Both the position numbers and the translations under genes were made by a program. Positions 1-6,171 of a stretch of DNA of 10,724 nt are shown piece by piece (the stretch's first letter is position 1; each line of letters opens with the position of its first letter). The notes beneath the pieces were generated by a model, which saw nothing but the letters and a program-made list of their open reading frames with translations, made no database searches and was not told the origin of the DNA. Origin of the DNA: JAVVFH01 sp032250585 (lineage in GTDB: Bacteria; Pseudomonadota; Gammaproteobacteria; Xanthomonadales; SZUA-36); assembly GCA_032250585.1 (NCBI GenBank), contig JAVVFH010000115.1, positions 1 through 10,724 on the forward strand, written 5' to 3'.

Positions 1-256
1 CGGGGAGCATGCCGTCGAACTTGTGACGGCCCTGGACCACGGCGAATGCCGGATGTGCCACGAACCAGGATTCCATGTAGTCCAGCACGAAGCGGTCCCA
101 TTCGGCGGGCGGGCGGTCATCCGGCGCATTCTCCGCCGCCGGTCGATCGACGCCAGCCGGTTTCGCAGAGGGCGGATCGGTCGGCTCGCAAGCCAGCAGC
201 AGGCAGCTGAGGGCACACAGCACGGTCAGTCTGGTAGCCGGTAATAAAAATTTCAT
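1..256 (-). CDS. DUF885-like lipoprotein, N-terminal part
   Basis: The first 85 codons of a minus-strand gene are present; the rest lies beyond the left edge. The ATG at 256 follows a GGAG-type ribosome site (about 268-265). The protein opens with a lipoprotein signal peptide: a hydrophobic stretch ends in the lipobox LLAC with Cys23, followed by Glu, which favours outer-membrane sorting. A Pro/Ala-rich linker (about 25-50) follows, then a segment around residues 53-84 (FVLDYMESWF, HPAFAV, GRHKFDGMLP). That segment resembles the start of DUF885 proteins, a poorly characterised family that I recall being grouped with metallopeptidase-like folds. It lies 81 bp downstream of the peptide permease on the same strand, which fits a role in peptide breakdown in the cell envelope. 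The family call rests on a short segment, so it is moderate. The lipoprotein call is strong. Confidence 0.6.
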   Translation of the reverse strand, partial: MKFLLPATRLTVLCALSCLLLACEPTDPPSAKPAGVDRPAAENAPDDRPPAEWDRFVLDYMESWFVAHPAFAVVQGRHKFDGMLP

Positions 257-337
257 TGCTTGTCTCCGCAGAAGGAAAAAGGCCATCCGGTCGCTCCGAA
301 CCGTCGCTCGCCCCAAAAAAATCCCGACCGCAGGCGC

Positions 338-1870
338 TTACTTGACGCCATGCATCAGTTTGTTGATGAGCGGCGCCGCGACCAGGTAAGCCATGCCGAA
401 ACCGAGACCCACCCAGAACAGCATCATATAGGTTTCGGAATATTGAGCGATTCCCGCCGCGGCCGCCGCGGCCGTGCCCACACCGTGCCCGATGGCGCCG
501 CCCGACGCGATGGCCGCGATCAGGCCCGCGACGTATTGCGCCATGGCGATCGACAGGAACCAGCCGCCCATCGCCATGCCAGTTTCCTTCTCGGCCGCCA
601 GCTTCGTGACCATGGAGAGGCCGATCGGCGACAGGCACAGCTCTCCGGTGGTATGCAGCAGGTAACACAGCGCCAGGAAAATCCACGGCACCATGCCCGC
701 CGCGTTCTGGAAATTGGCGATAGCGATAACCAGCACCAGGAAACCCAACGCGACCTGGATCAAACCGAGCGCGAACTTGCGGGGGATGGACGGATTCATG
801 TTGCGCCGGTCCAGCCACGGCCAGAGCGCGGCGAACACCGGCGCGAACAGCAGGATATAAAGCGGGTTGAGCGACTGGAAAATGCCGAAGCCACCGGCCA
901 GCCACGTTTCCATGCTGCCGTACATCGGCGTGACGAATTCGCGTGCGAAGAAATTGAGCGAACTGCCGGCCTGCTCGAACAGCGCCCAGAAACAGGCGTT
1001 CGCGACGAACAGGATCAGCATCGCGATGTAGCGCTGCAGCTGCACGCGGTCGCCGCTGCGGATGCCGGAGACGATGAAATACAGCGCCAGGGCCAGCATG
1101 ATGCCGACCAGCAGAAACCCCAGAATCCGACTTTCGGAAAGCAGGAAATAGATGCCGATCGACATCAGCAGGGCGCCCAGCCCGACCGCGAAAAAGCGGC
1201 CCCAGCCTTCCTTGCCGGGTTCCGGCCGTCCCACTTTGCCAAGGGCTTTCTTGGCCAATTCCAGAAACAGCGTCGAGAGCAGCATGCCGATTGCCGCCGC
1301 GAAAAAGCCCCATTTCAGACCCCAGGTCGCGCCAATCCAGGCGGCCGTGATAAACGGTGCGATGAAGGCTCCGAGGTTGATACCCATGTAGAAAATCGTG
1401 AAGCCGGAATCGCGGCGCACGTCCCCGGGGGTGTAGAGTTTGCCGATCATCGTGGAAATGTTGGGTTTGAACAGCCCGTTGCCGGCCACGATCAGGGCCA
1501 GGCCGATCAGGAACCAGTTCAGATCGTCGATCAGGAGTATGAAAAGCCCGGCTGCCATGATGATCGCCCCGAGCAGAATGGAGCGCTGGTAGCCGAGCAC
1601 GTGATCGGCAATGTACCCGCCTATGATGCCGGTGGCGTAGACGAGAGCCGTGTAACCGCCGTAAACCAGGCTCGCCTCGGAATTGGCCTGGTCGCCCATG
1701 TGGCTGAAAAAGGTTGTCGCCACGTATACGGCGAGCAAAGCTCGCATGCCGTAATAGGAAAAGCGCTCCCACATTTCGATGTTGGAGAGCTGCCACAGGG
1801 CCTTGGGGTGTCCGAGAAATTGCTCGGGCGGTATCGGGGGTGGATTCGGCACATCGGTTTGGGTACTCAA
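338..1870 (-). CDS. POT/PTR2-family proton-coupled di-/tripeptide permease
   Basis: An inner-membrane symporter (510 aa) that imports di- and tripeptides with protons. It carries the family hallmarks: ExxERFxYYG near residues 32-41 (EMWERFSYYG), the PTR2 signature GGYIADHVLG at 84-93, FKPNIS at 134-139, FYMGINLG at 160-167, FWALFEQ at 294-300, and ELCLSPIGLS with Glu410 in a late helix. Length and about 12-14 hydrophobic segments match the family. I chose the TTG at 1870 as the start because CGGAGGG lies 5-6 nt upstream and the protein then begins STQTDVP just before the first helix. The open frame runs further upstream to 1984, but that part is Arg/Gly-rich and unlike a POT N-terminus. It is divergent from the M20 dipeptidase and upstream of the DUF885 lipoprotein. 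Which peptides it prefers cannot be told. Confidence 0.95.
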   Translation of the reverse strand: MSTQTDVPNPPPIPPEQFLGHPKALWQLSNIEMWERFSYYGMRALLAVYVATTFFSHMGDQANSEASLVYGGYTALVYATGIIGGYIADHVLGYQRSILLGAIIMAAGLFILLIDDLNWFLIGLALIVAGNGLFKPNISTMIGKLYTPGDVRRDSGFTIFYMGINLGAFIAPFITAAWIGATWGLKWGFFAAAIGMLLSTLFLELAKKALGKVGRPEPGKEGWGRFFAVGLGALLMSIGIYFLLSESRILGFLLVGIMLALALYFIVSGIRSGDRVQLQRYIAMLILFVANACFWALFEQAGSSLNFFAREFVTPMYGSMETWLAGGFGIFQSLNPLYILLFAPVFAALWPWLDRRNMNPSIPRKFALGLIQVALGFLVLVIAIANFQNAAGMVPWIFLALCYLLHTTGELCLSPIGLSMVTKLAAEKETGMAMGGWFLSIAMAQYVAGLIAAIASGGAIGHGVGTAAAAAAGIAQYSETYMMLFWVGLGFGMAYLVAAPLINKLMHGVK

Positions 1871-2041
1871 GGATTCCCTCCGAATTTTTGATGATTGCGC
1901 TTGTCGGTTCGCCAGGCCGCCCGGGAAACGGCCGCGCAGCGGGGTGCCGCCAGAGCATAACAGACGCGCGGCGCCTTGGGCCAAAAACTCCGGGGCAGAT
2001 CAAGCCGTGAGCCCGCCTCGCATGATTATCCGACAGGGGCA

Positions 2042-2050
2042 TGAGATAAT
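2042..2050 (+). promoter_or_regulatory. candidate extended -10 promoter for the M20 peptidase
   Basis: TGAGATAAT reads as an extended -10 element (TG, one base, then GATAAT, five of six matches to TATAAT). No good -35 box lies 16-18 bp upstream, which is usual for extended -10 promoters. Transcription would begin near 2057, giving a leader of about 28 nt before the ATG at 2085. This also argues against the in-frame ATG at 2022 as the start. No convincing promoter was found for the divergent permease in the same 214-bp gap. Confidence 0.4.
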
Positions 2051-2084
2051 CGACGCCGTCGAAACAGCAGAAGGCATAAGCGGC

Positions 2085-3500
2085 ATGAATCAGCAGTCAG
2101 TGCAGAAATTCGTCGATGAGGTCTGGATGGATTCCATCGTTCCGGAACTCATCGAGTACATCAAGATACCGAACAAATCGCCGCACTTCGATCCCGACTG
2201 GGAAGAACACGGTTACATGGAAGACGCGGTTCAACAGATTTTCGCCTGGTGCAAAAAACAGGACATCACCGGCATGGCGTGCGAGATCGTCCGTCTGCCC
2301 GGGCGCACACCGCTGATTTTCATCGACATACCTGGTGACAACGACGACACCGTCCTGCTGTACGGCCATCTGGACAAGCAACCGGAGATGAGCGGCTGGG
2401 CCGACGGCCTCGGGCCGTGGATTCCGGTGCTTCAGGACGAAAAACTCTACGGCCGCGGCGGCGCCGACGACGGTTACGCGGCATACGGCTCGCTGACCGC
2501 CATCATGGCACTACAGCAGGAAAAAACGCCCCACGCGCGCTGCGTGGTCATCATCGAAGCCTGCGAGGAGTCCGGCAGCTATGATCTGCCGTTTTACATC
2601 GAACACCTGCGCGAACGCATCGGCACGCCATCGCTGGTGGTTTGCCTGGATTCGGGTGCCGGCAATTACCAGCAGCTGTGGCTGACCGTGTCGCTGCGCG
2701 GCATGGCGGCCGGCACACTGAGCGCCGAGGTGCTGAACGAAGGGGTGCATTCGGGCTACGCCTCGGGCGTCGTTCCTTCCAGCTTCCGCATTCTGCGGAA
2801 ACTGCTGAGCCGGCTGGAAAACGAGGACAACGGCCAGGTGCTGCCGGCGTACCTCAAAGCGGAGATACCGGAACAGCGGCTGGAGCAAAGCCGCCAGATG
2901 GCCGCAGCGCTCGGCGATGCGGTCTACCAGGCCTACCCGTTCTGCGAAGGCGTCCGCCCGCAGGGGGACGACAACCTGCAGCGCATTCTCAACCGCACCT
3001 GGCGTCCCGCGTTGTCCGTCACCGGCGCTGACGGTCTGCCGCCACTGGCCGCCGCCGGCAACGTGCTGCGGCCACGGACCGCGCTAAAGCTATCGATGCG
3101 CCTGCCACCCACGGTCGACGGCGAAGAAGCCTCGCGCAAGATGAAAGCAACCCTGGAGGCCGAGCCGCCGCTGAACGCGAAAGTCTCATTCGAGGCCGAC
3201 CAGTCCGCCTCCGGCTGGAATGCGCCGGACATCGCAGCCTGGCTCGGCAGTTCGCTGGAAAAAGCTTCGCAAGGTGCGTTCGGCAAAAGCGTGATGTATA
3301 TGGGTGAAGGCGGCACCATTCCCTTCATGGCCATGCTGGGCGATTTTTTCCCCGAGGCCCAGTTCATGATCACCGGCGTGCTGGGCCCGAACTCCAATGC
3401 CCACGGACCGAACGAATTCCTGCATGTTCCGTTCGCGCGTAAGCTGACCGGCTGTGTCAGCCAGGTGATCGCCGACCACTACCGGCGGCTGGAAAGTTGA
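2085..3500 (+). CDS. M20-family metallopeptidase (CNDP/carnosinase-like dipeptidase)
   Basis: A 471-aa cytoplasmic di-zinc peptidase; no signal peptide is visible. The M20 metal and catalytic set is complete and in order: GHLDKQP (His95, with Asp97 next to the active site), GRGGADDG (bridging metal ligand Asp128), EACEESGS (catalytic Glu161, metal ligand Glu162), LDSG (Asp189) and a C-terminal AHGPNEFL (His440). The lid/dimerisation domain sits between about residues 200 and 330. The pattern is that of the dipeptidase branch (CNDP-like) rather than DapE or ArgE. The ATG at 2085 is preferred: it lies behind a candidate promoter, AAGG stands about 10 nt upstream, and the protein begins as family members do. 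Divergent transcription from a POT permease suggests it hydrolyses imported dipeptides. Substrate specificity is an inference. Confidence 0.93.
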   Translation: MNQQSVQKFVDEVWMDSIVPELIEYIKIPNKSPHFDPDWEEHGYMEDAVQQIFAWCKKQDITGMACEIVRLPGRTPLIFIDIPGDNDDTVLLYGHLDKQPEMSGWADGLGPWIPVLQDEKLYGRGGADDGYAAYGSLTAIMALQQEKTPHARCVVIIEACEESGSYDLPFYIEHLRERIGTPSLVVCLDSGAGNYQQLWLTVSLRGMAAGTLSAEVLNEGVHSGYASGVVPSSFRILRKLLSRLENEDNGQVLPAYLKAEIPEQRLEQSRQMAAALGDAVYQAYPFCEGVRPQGDDNLQRILNRTWRPALSVTGADGLPPLAAAGNVLRPRTALKLSMRLPPTVDGEEASRKMKATLEAEPPLNAKVSFEADQSASGWNAPDIAAWLGSSLEKASQGAFGKSVMYMGEGGTIPFMAMLGDFFPEAQFMITGVLGPNSNAHGPNEFLHVPFARKLTGCVSQVIADHYRRLES

Positions 3501-3520
3501 ACCCGGCCGCGAAGCTCGGC

Positions 3521-4435
3521 TCAGTCCGCACAGTTCAGGGACTGCAGGCAGGCAGCTTCACCGTTCTCGTGCTCAAGCTGGATGGTCGGGTGGTTGATCG
3601 CGAAGCGGTGGGCGAGCTCCCGCGCTACCGCGTTCAGAAAATCGTCGCCGTCGGGAAACCGCTCCATCACGAGGTGGGCCGTCAGCGCGGACTCCGTGGT
3701 GCTCAATGCCCAGATGTGCAGGTCGTGAACGTTGCACACGCCGGGTAAGCCGTGCAGGTACTGCCGAACCGCCGCCGGATCGATCTCGCGCGGCACCGCG
3801 TCGACGGCCAGGTTGAGCGAATCGCGCAGCAAGCCCCAGGTCGACAGGAAAATGACCCCGGCGATCACCAGGCTGATCACCGGGTCGATCCAGTTCATTC
3901 CGAAGAACAGAATCAGCGCCCCCGACGCCACCACGCCCAGGGAAACGGCTGCGTCGGCCGCCATGTGTAAAAAAGCACCGCGAATGTTCAGGTCCCGGTC
4001 TTTGCCCGTAATGAACAGCAGGGCCGTCGCCGTGTTGATGACAACGCCAATGGCCGCGACGATCACGATGGTCTTGCCCGCCGGCTGCGGCGGATCGAAG
4101 AGGCGGTTGACGGCCTCCCAGCCGATCGCGCCCACCGCGCCCATCAGCAACAGGCCGCTGAACAGGGATGCCAGAATCGTGGCGCGGGAATAGCCGTAGG
4201 TGCGGTAAAGCGAAGGCCGCTTTCGGGCCAGAAAGGCCGCGCCCCAGGCCAGCAACAGGCCGAGCACGTCGCTCAGGTTATGGCCGGCGTCGGTCAGCAG
4301 CGCCAGCGACTGGGACAAAAAGCCGAAAACCGCCTCGACCACGACAAAGCCGAGGTTGAGCGCGATGGCGAGCGCAAAAACCCGGTTGTAATCGGTCTGC
4401 GGGCCGTGGTGATGGTGGTGGGCTTGCCGGTTCAA
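3521..4435 (-). CDS. Cation diffusion facilitator (CzcD/ZitB-like Zn2+ exporter)
   Basis: A 304-aa inner-membrane metal/proton antiporter with six predicted transmembrane helices and a C-terminal cytoplasmic domain (from about residue 215). The two metal-site motifs are in helices 2 and 5: DAGHNLSD (Asp49, His52, Asp56) and HMAAD (His157, Asp161). The HxxxD pair is typical of the zinc-preferring branch (ZitB, CzcD). A five-His run at residues 6-10 is a likely cytoplasmic metal-binding tail, and further His residues occur near the C-terminus (HDLHIW, TAHLV, LEHE). The start is TTG at 4435, 12 nt after the stop of the GDT1-like gene, with a weak GGA upstream; no ATG or GTG is available near this N-terminus. 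It forms an operon with that gene and converges on the M20 peptidase across a 20-bp gap. Zn, Cd or Co export is likely; the exact metal is inference. Confidence 0.93.
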   Translation of the reverse strand: MNRQAHHHHHGPQTDYNRVFALAIALNLGFVVVEAVFGFLSQSLALLTDAGHNLSDVLGLLLAWGAAFLARKRPSLYRTYGYSRATILASLFSGLLLMGAVGAIGWEAVNRLFDPPQPAGKTIVIVAAIGVVINTATALLFITGKDRDLNIRGAFLHMAADAAVSLGVVASGALILFFGMNWIDPVISLVIAGVIFLSTWGLLRDSLNLAVDAVPREIDPAAVRQYLHGLPGVCNVHDLHIWALSTTESALTAHLVMERFPDGDDFLNAVARELAHRFAINHPTIQLEHENGEAACLQSLNCAD

Positions 4436-4447
4436 GAGTCCAATCCG

Positions 4448-4735
4448 CTACTGCGCTTGGAACAGACCATGATACAGCGTCCACGCCCCGATCAGAATGA
4501 AGCCCGAGCCGGCAACGATGGACATCAGACGCACGCTGACCACCTGCGACAGCAGCGAACCGGCCGCCACACCGATCGCGCTGGTCAACACCAGGGCCGA
4601 CGCGGAAGCTGCGAACACCAGCCACTTGCTGACCGCCCGATCCGCGGCGAACAGCAAGGTCACCAGCTGCGTCTTGTCGGCCATTTCGGCGATGAATATG
4701 CTGGCGAAAACGGTCCCGAAGAGTTTCCATTCCAT
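4448..4735 (-). CDS. GDT1/UPF0016 (TMEM165-family) metal transporter, single-repeat form
   Basis: A 95-aa membrane protein with one copy of the family repeat. The motif FIAEMADKTQLVTLLFA at 14-30 matches the E-x-x-D-K-[TS] metal-binding signature (Glu17, Asp20, Lys21, Thr22). Two to three hydrophobic helices follow. Characterised family members (Gdt1, TMEM165, bacterial MneA) export Mn2+ or Ca2+ and usually contain two repeats in about 190-200 aa. This protein has one, so it presumably acts as a dimer. The ATG at 4735 is chosen because the protein then begins directly with the first helix (MEWKLFGTVFASIF). The upstream in-frame extension is Arg/Cys-rich and overlaps the ilvE control region. 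The ribosome site is weak (GGGAT). The CDF exporter follows 12 nt downstream, implying co-transcription and a role in metal homeostasis. Confidence 0.88.
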   Translation of the reverse strand: MEWKLFGTVFASIFIAEMADKTQLVTLLFAADRAVSKWLVFAASASALVLTSAIGVAAGSLLSQVVSVRLMSIVAGSGFILIGAWTLYHGLFQAQ

Positions 4736-4860
4736 AGTGATCAAATCCCGTGAAGCCGAAAAGCGCAATTGTAACAACGAGGCCCTCGCCCGGCACGCGC
4801 AGATACGGGCCGCAGTCGACCGCATCGGTGCTCGATCGGCGCCGCAGACAGGGAAAAAGC

Positions 4861-4888
4861 TTGCTCTTTGCGATACAGTACCGATACT
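4861..4888 (+). promoter_or_regulatory. weak candidate sigma-70 promoter for ilvE
   Basis: TTGCTC at 4861-4866 and GATACT at 4883-4888 are 16 bp apart, with three and four matches to the -35 and -10 consensus. Transcription would begin about 25 nt before the ilvE start. CGATAC is repeated at 4871 and 4882, 11 bp apart, overlapping this promoter. It is a plausible but weak assignment inside the 184-bp divergent gap. Confidence 0.28.
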
Positions 4889-4919
4889 TTGCGCTGTCGA
4901 AAACAAACAGGAGTTGAAG

Positions 4920-5837
4920 GTGGGCGATCCCTACAGAATCTGGTTCAACGGCAAGCTGCGTGAGCACGCGGATTGCATGGTGCACGTGCAAAGCCATACC
5001 CTGCATTACGGCTCGTCCGTCTTCGAGGGCATCCGCGCCTACGACACGCCGGACGGCACACGCATATTTCGGCTGCGCGAACACCTGCAGCGCCTGAAGT
5101 ATTCGGCAGACGTCTACCGGATCCCGATCCACTACAGTCTGGAAGAACTGCACGCCGCCTGCCGCGAAACCCTGCGCGACAGCGGCTTGAAGAGCGCTTA
5201 CCTCCGGCCGCTGGTCTCGCGCGGCAATTGCGGGCTGGGCGTGCTGCCCAAGGATCTGAACGTCGTCGACGTCGCCATCATCGTCGCCGCCTGGGGCGCC
5301 TACCTGGGTGAAGAGGGACTGAATAAAGGTATTCGTGCCTGCGTCACGTCCTGGAGCCGGCTGGCTCCGAACACGATGCCCACCGGCGTCAAGGCCAGCG
5401 GCAACTATTTGTCCAGCCAGCTGATCGGCATGGAGGCGCGCGACCGCGGCTACGACGAAGGCATCGGCCTGGGCCACGATGGCCTGCTCAGCGAAGGCGC
5501 CGGCGAAAACATTTTCGTGGTCCGCAAGGGCCAACTGCTGACGCCGCCGTCGTCCTCATCGATACTCAGCGGCATCACCCGCGACACCGTCATCACGCTG
5601 GCCGCCGAAGCGGGTATCGAAACCACCGAGCAGACGATTTCCCGCGAGCAGCTTTACGCGGCCGATGAAATCTTCATGACCGGCACCGCGGCGGAAGTCA
5701 CGCCGGTGCGCCAGGTCGATCACATGGCTATCGGCAACGGCGGCCGGGGCCCGGTCACTGAAAAACTGCAGGATGCGTTCTTCGGCTTGTTCAACGGGCA
5801 AACCAAGGACGCCTGGGGCTGGCTGGAGCCGCTCTGA
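4920..5837 (+). CDS. ilvE: Branched-chain amino acid aminotransferase
   Basis: A 305-aa class IV, PLP-dependent aminotransferase. It performs the last step of leucine, isoleucine and valine synthesis (and the first of their breakdown) with glutamate/2-oxoglutarate as partner. Family features: IWFNGKL at the N-terminus, HTLHYGSSVFEGIRAY (26-41), the PLP lysine in TGVKASGNY (Lys158), GLLSEGAGENIFVV (Glu192, Glu196, Asn197) and MTGTAAEVTPV near the C-terminus. Length equals the usual 300-310 aa. The GTG at 4920 is the start because AGGAG at 4909-4913 stands 6 nt upstream; the TTG at 4914 is too close to that site. It is divergent from the metal-export pair and appears to be a single-gene unit, since the stretch after its stop looks like a separate control region. 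No attenuator-like leader peptide was seen. Confidence 0.96.
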   Translation: MGDPYRIWFNGKLREHADCMVHVQSHTLHYGSSVFEGIRAYDTPDGTRIFRLREHLQRLKYSADVYRIPIHYSLEELHAACRETLRDSGLKSAYLRPLVSRGNCGLGVLPKDLNVVDVAIIVAAWGAYLGEEGLNKGIRACVTSWSRLAPNTMPTGVKASGNYLSSQLIGMEARDRGYDEGIGLGHDGLLSEGAGENIFVVRKGQLLTPPSSSSILSGITRDTVITLAAEAGIETTEQTISREQLYAADEIFMTGTAAEVTPVRQVDHMAIGNGGRGPVTEKLQDAFFGLFNGQTKDAWGWLEPL

Positions 5838-5851
5838 CAGACACCGGCAGC

Positions 5852-5871
5852 AGGCCGCGGTGACGGCCTTT
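5852..5871 (+). terminator. weak candidate terminator after ilvE
   Basis: AGGCCG (5852-5857) and CGGCCT (5864-5869) form a 6-bp GC-rich hairpin with a six-base loop, followed by only three T. It lies 14 bp past the ilvE stop. The short T-run makes it a weak intrinsic terminator. Confidence 0.35.
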
Positions 5872-5891
5872 GGACGCGATTGAAATACAGG

Positions 5892-5928
5892 TGACAAAAA
5901 ACGTCCATATTTCTGACACAAAATGACA
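5892..5928 (+). promoter_or_regulatory. phased TGACA repeats, candidate enhancer for a sigma-54 activator
   Basis: TGACA occurs at 5892-5896, 5914-5918 and 5924-5928. The steps are 22 and 10 bp, close to two turns and one turn of the helix, so all three face the same side of the DNA. The cluster lies about 85-120 bp upstream of the -24 box at 6013, where bacterial enhancer-binding proteins usually bind. The regulator is unknown, and the spacing does not fit the TGTC-N10-GACA site known for GlrR. About 85 bp of relatively AT-rich DNA separates it from the promoter. It includes a poor IHF-like match near 5962-5974. Confidence 0.4.
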
Positions 5929-5933
5929 GCCTC

Positions 5934-5951
5934 CGGCCAAAGCGGCCAAAG
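5934..5951 (+). repeat. tandem 9-bp direct repeat
   Basis: CGGCCAAAG is present twice in immediate succession (5934-5942 and 5943-5951), just downstream of the TGACA cluster. It may be part of a protein-binding site or a simple slippage duplication. Confidence 0.6.
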
Positions 5952-6012
5952 CACTTTCCACGATCAAATACAAGCCAATGAAAACATTTGTCTTTTTATC
6001 CAGGCATCATTA

Positions 6013-6028
6013 TGGCTCGATATTTGCA
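6013..6028 (+). promoter_or_regulatory. sigma-54 (RpoN) -24/-12 promoter
   Basis: TGGCTCGATATTTGCA matches the consensus TGGCACGrNNNTTGCW at every defined base except one (T for A at the fifth position). The invariant GG (6014-6015) and GC (6026-6027) are exactly 12 bp apart, as RpoN requires. Transcription would start about 12 nt past the GC, near 6039. That is directly before the first paired base (6042) of the structured leader described next. The coincidence of promoter, leader, ribosome site and terminator in one order on one strand supports a real transcription unit. An activator of the NtrC class and ATP hydrolysis would be needed. Confidence 0.7.
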
Positions 6029-6039
6029 TTTAAACGATT

Positions 6040-6171
6040 GAAAGACCTAACTGACTGGTAGCAGTTAGCGGGATGATCCGGGGCTCCGCCCTCCTTGCCC
6101 AAACAGGGCCCCGGCTCTCCCACCTCCGGATCGAAAGGTCTTGCCATTACCGAATCAAAGGAGCTTTTGTC
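6040..6171 (+). ncRNA. structured leader RNA, riboswitch-like three-way junction, class unknown
   Basis: The predicted transcript starts with nested helices seen directly in the sequence. P1 is AAGACC (6042-6047) with GGTCTT (6137-6142). P2 is TAACTG (6048-6053) with CAGTTA (6062-6067), stacked directly on P1. P3 is GATCCGGGG (6075-6083) with CCTCCGGATC (6124-6132, allowing one G-U pair). Inside P3, GCCC (6097-6100) and GGGC (6106-6109) form a small hairpin. An alternative stem, CCGGGGC (6078-6084) with GCCCCGG (6108-6114), cannot coexist with P3. CTCCTT (6091-6096) is exactly complementary to the AAGGAG ribosome site (6158-6163). This is the layout of a translational switch. It does not match the conserved cores of c-di-GMP, TPP, cobalamin, guanidine, Mn2+ or fluoride riboswitches as I know them. 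Function is unknown. Confidence 0.5.

Noticed and set aside
257..337. Terminator between the permease and the DUF885 lipoprotein genes
   Set aside because: On the minus strand there is a run of seven T after GC-rich sequence, but I could not draw a stable stem directly before it. The two genes may be co-transcribed.
260..1891. Long open frame (543 codons) on the plus strand opposite the permease
   Set aside because: The product is Gln/Arg/Asp-rich, the typical mirror of a hydrophobic membrane protein read antisense. No ribosome site or family motif.
117..2042. Long open frame (641 codons) on the minus strand, in another phase from the permease
   Set aside because: It lies over the POT permease and lipoprotein genes, its translation is Arg/Gly/His-rich without any domain, and the permease frame carries all family motifs. 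It is a by-product of high GC.
3501..3520. Terminator between the convergent M20 peptidase and CDF genes
   Set aside because: The 20-bp gap contains GC-rich sequence but no stem followed by a T-run on either strand.
4769..4777. TTGT-A-ACAA palindrome upstream of the GDT1-like gene as a metal-regulator operator
   Set aside because: Nine bases with four-base arms are expected by chance. It does not match the Zur, Fur, MntR or Mur consensus as I know them.
4278..5534. Long minus-strand open frame across ilvE and the metal-export genes
   Set aside because: It crosses two well-supported genes in a wrong phase and shows no recognisable domain.
6040..6171. Structured leader as a GEMM (c-di-GMP) riboswitch
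   Set aside because: A short stretch (TAGCGGGAT) superficially resembles the 3' part of GEMM, but the conserved GGCAAACC and GACGCAAAGCC core is absent and the helix order differs.
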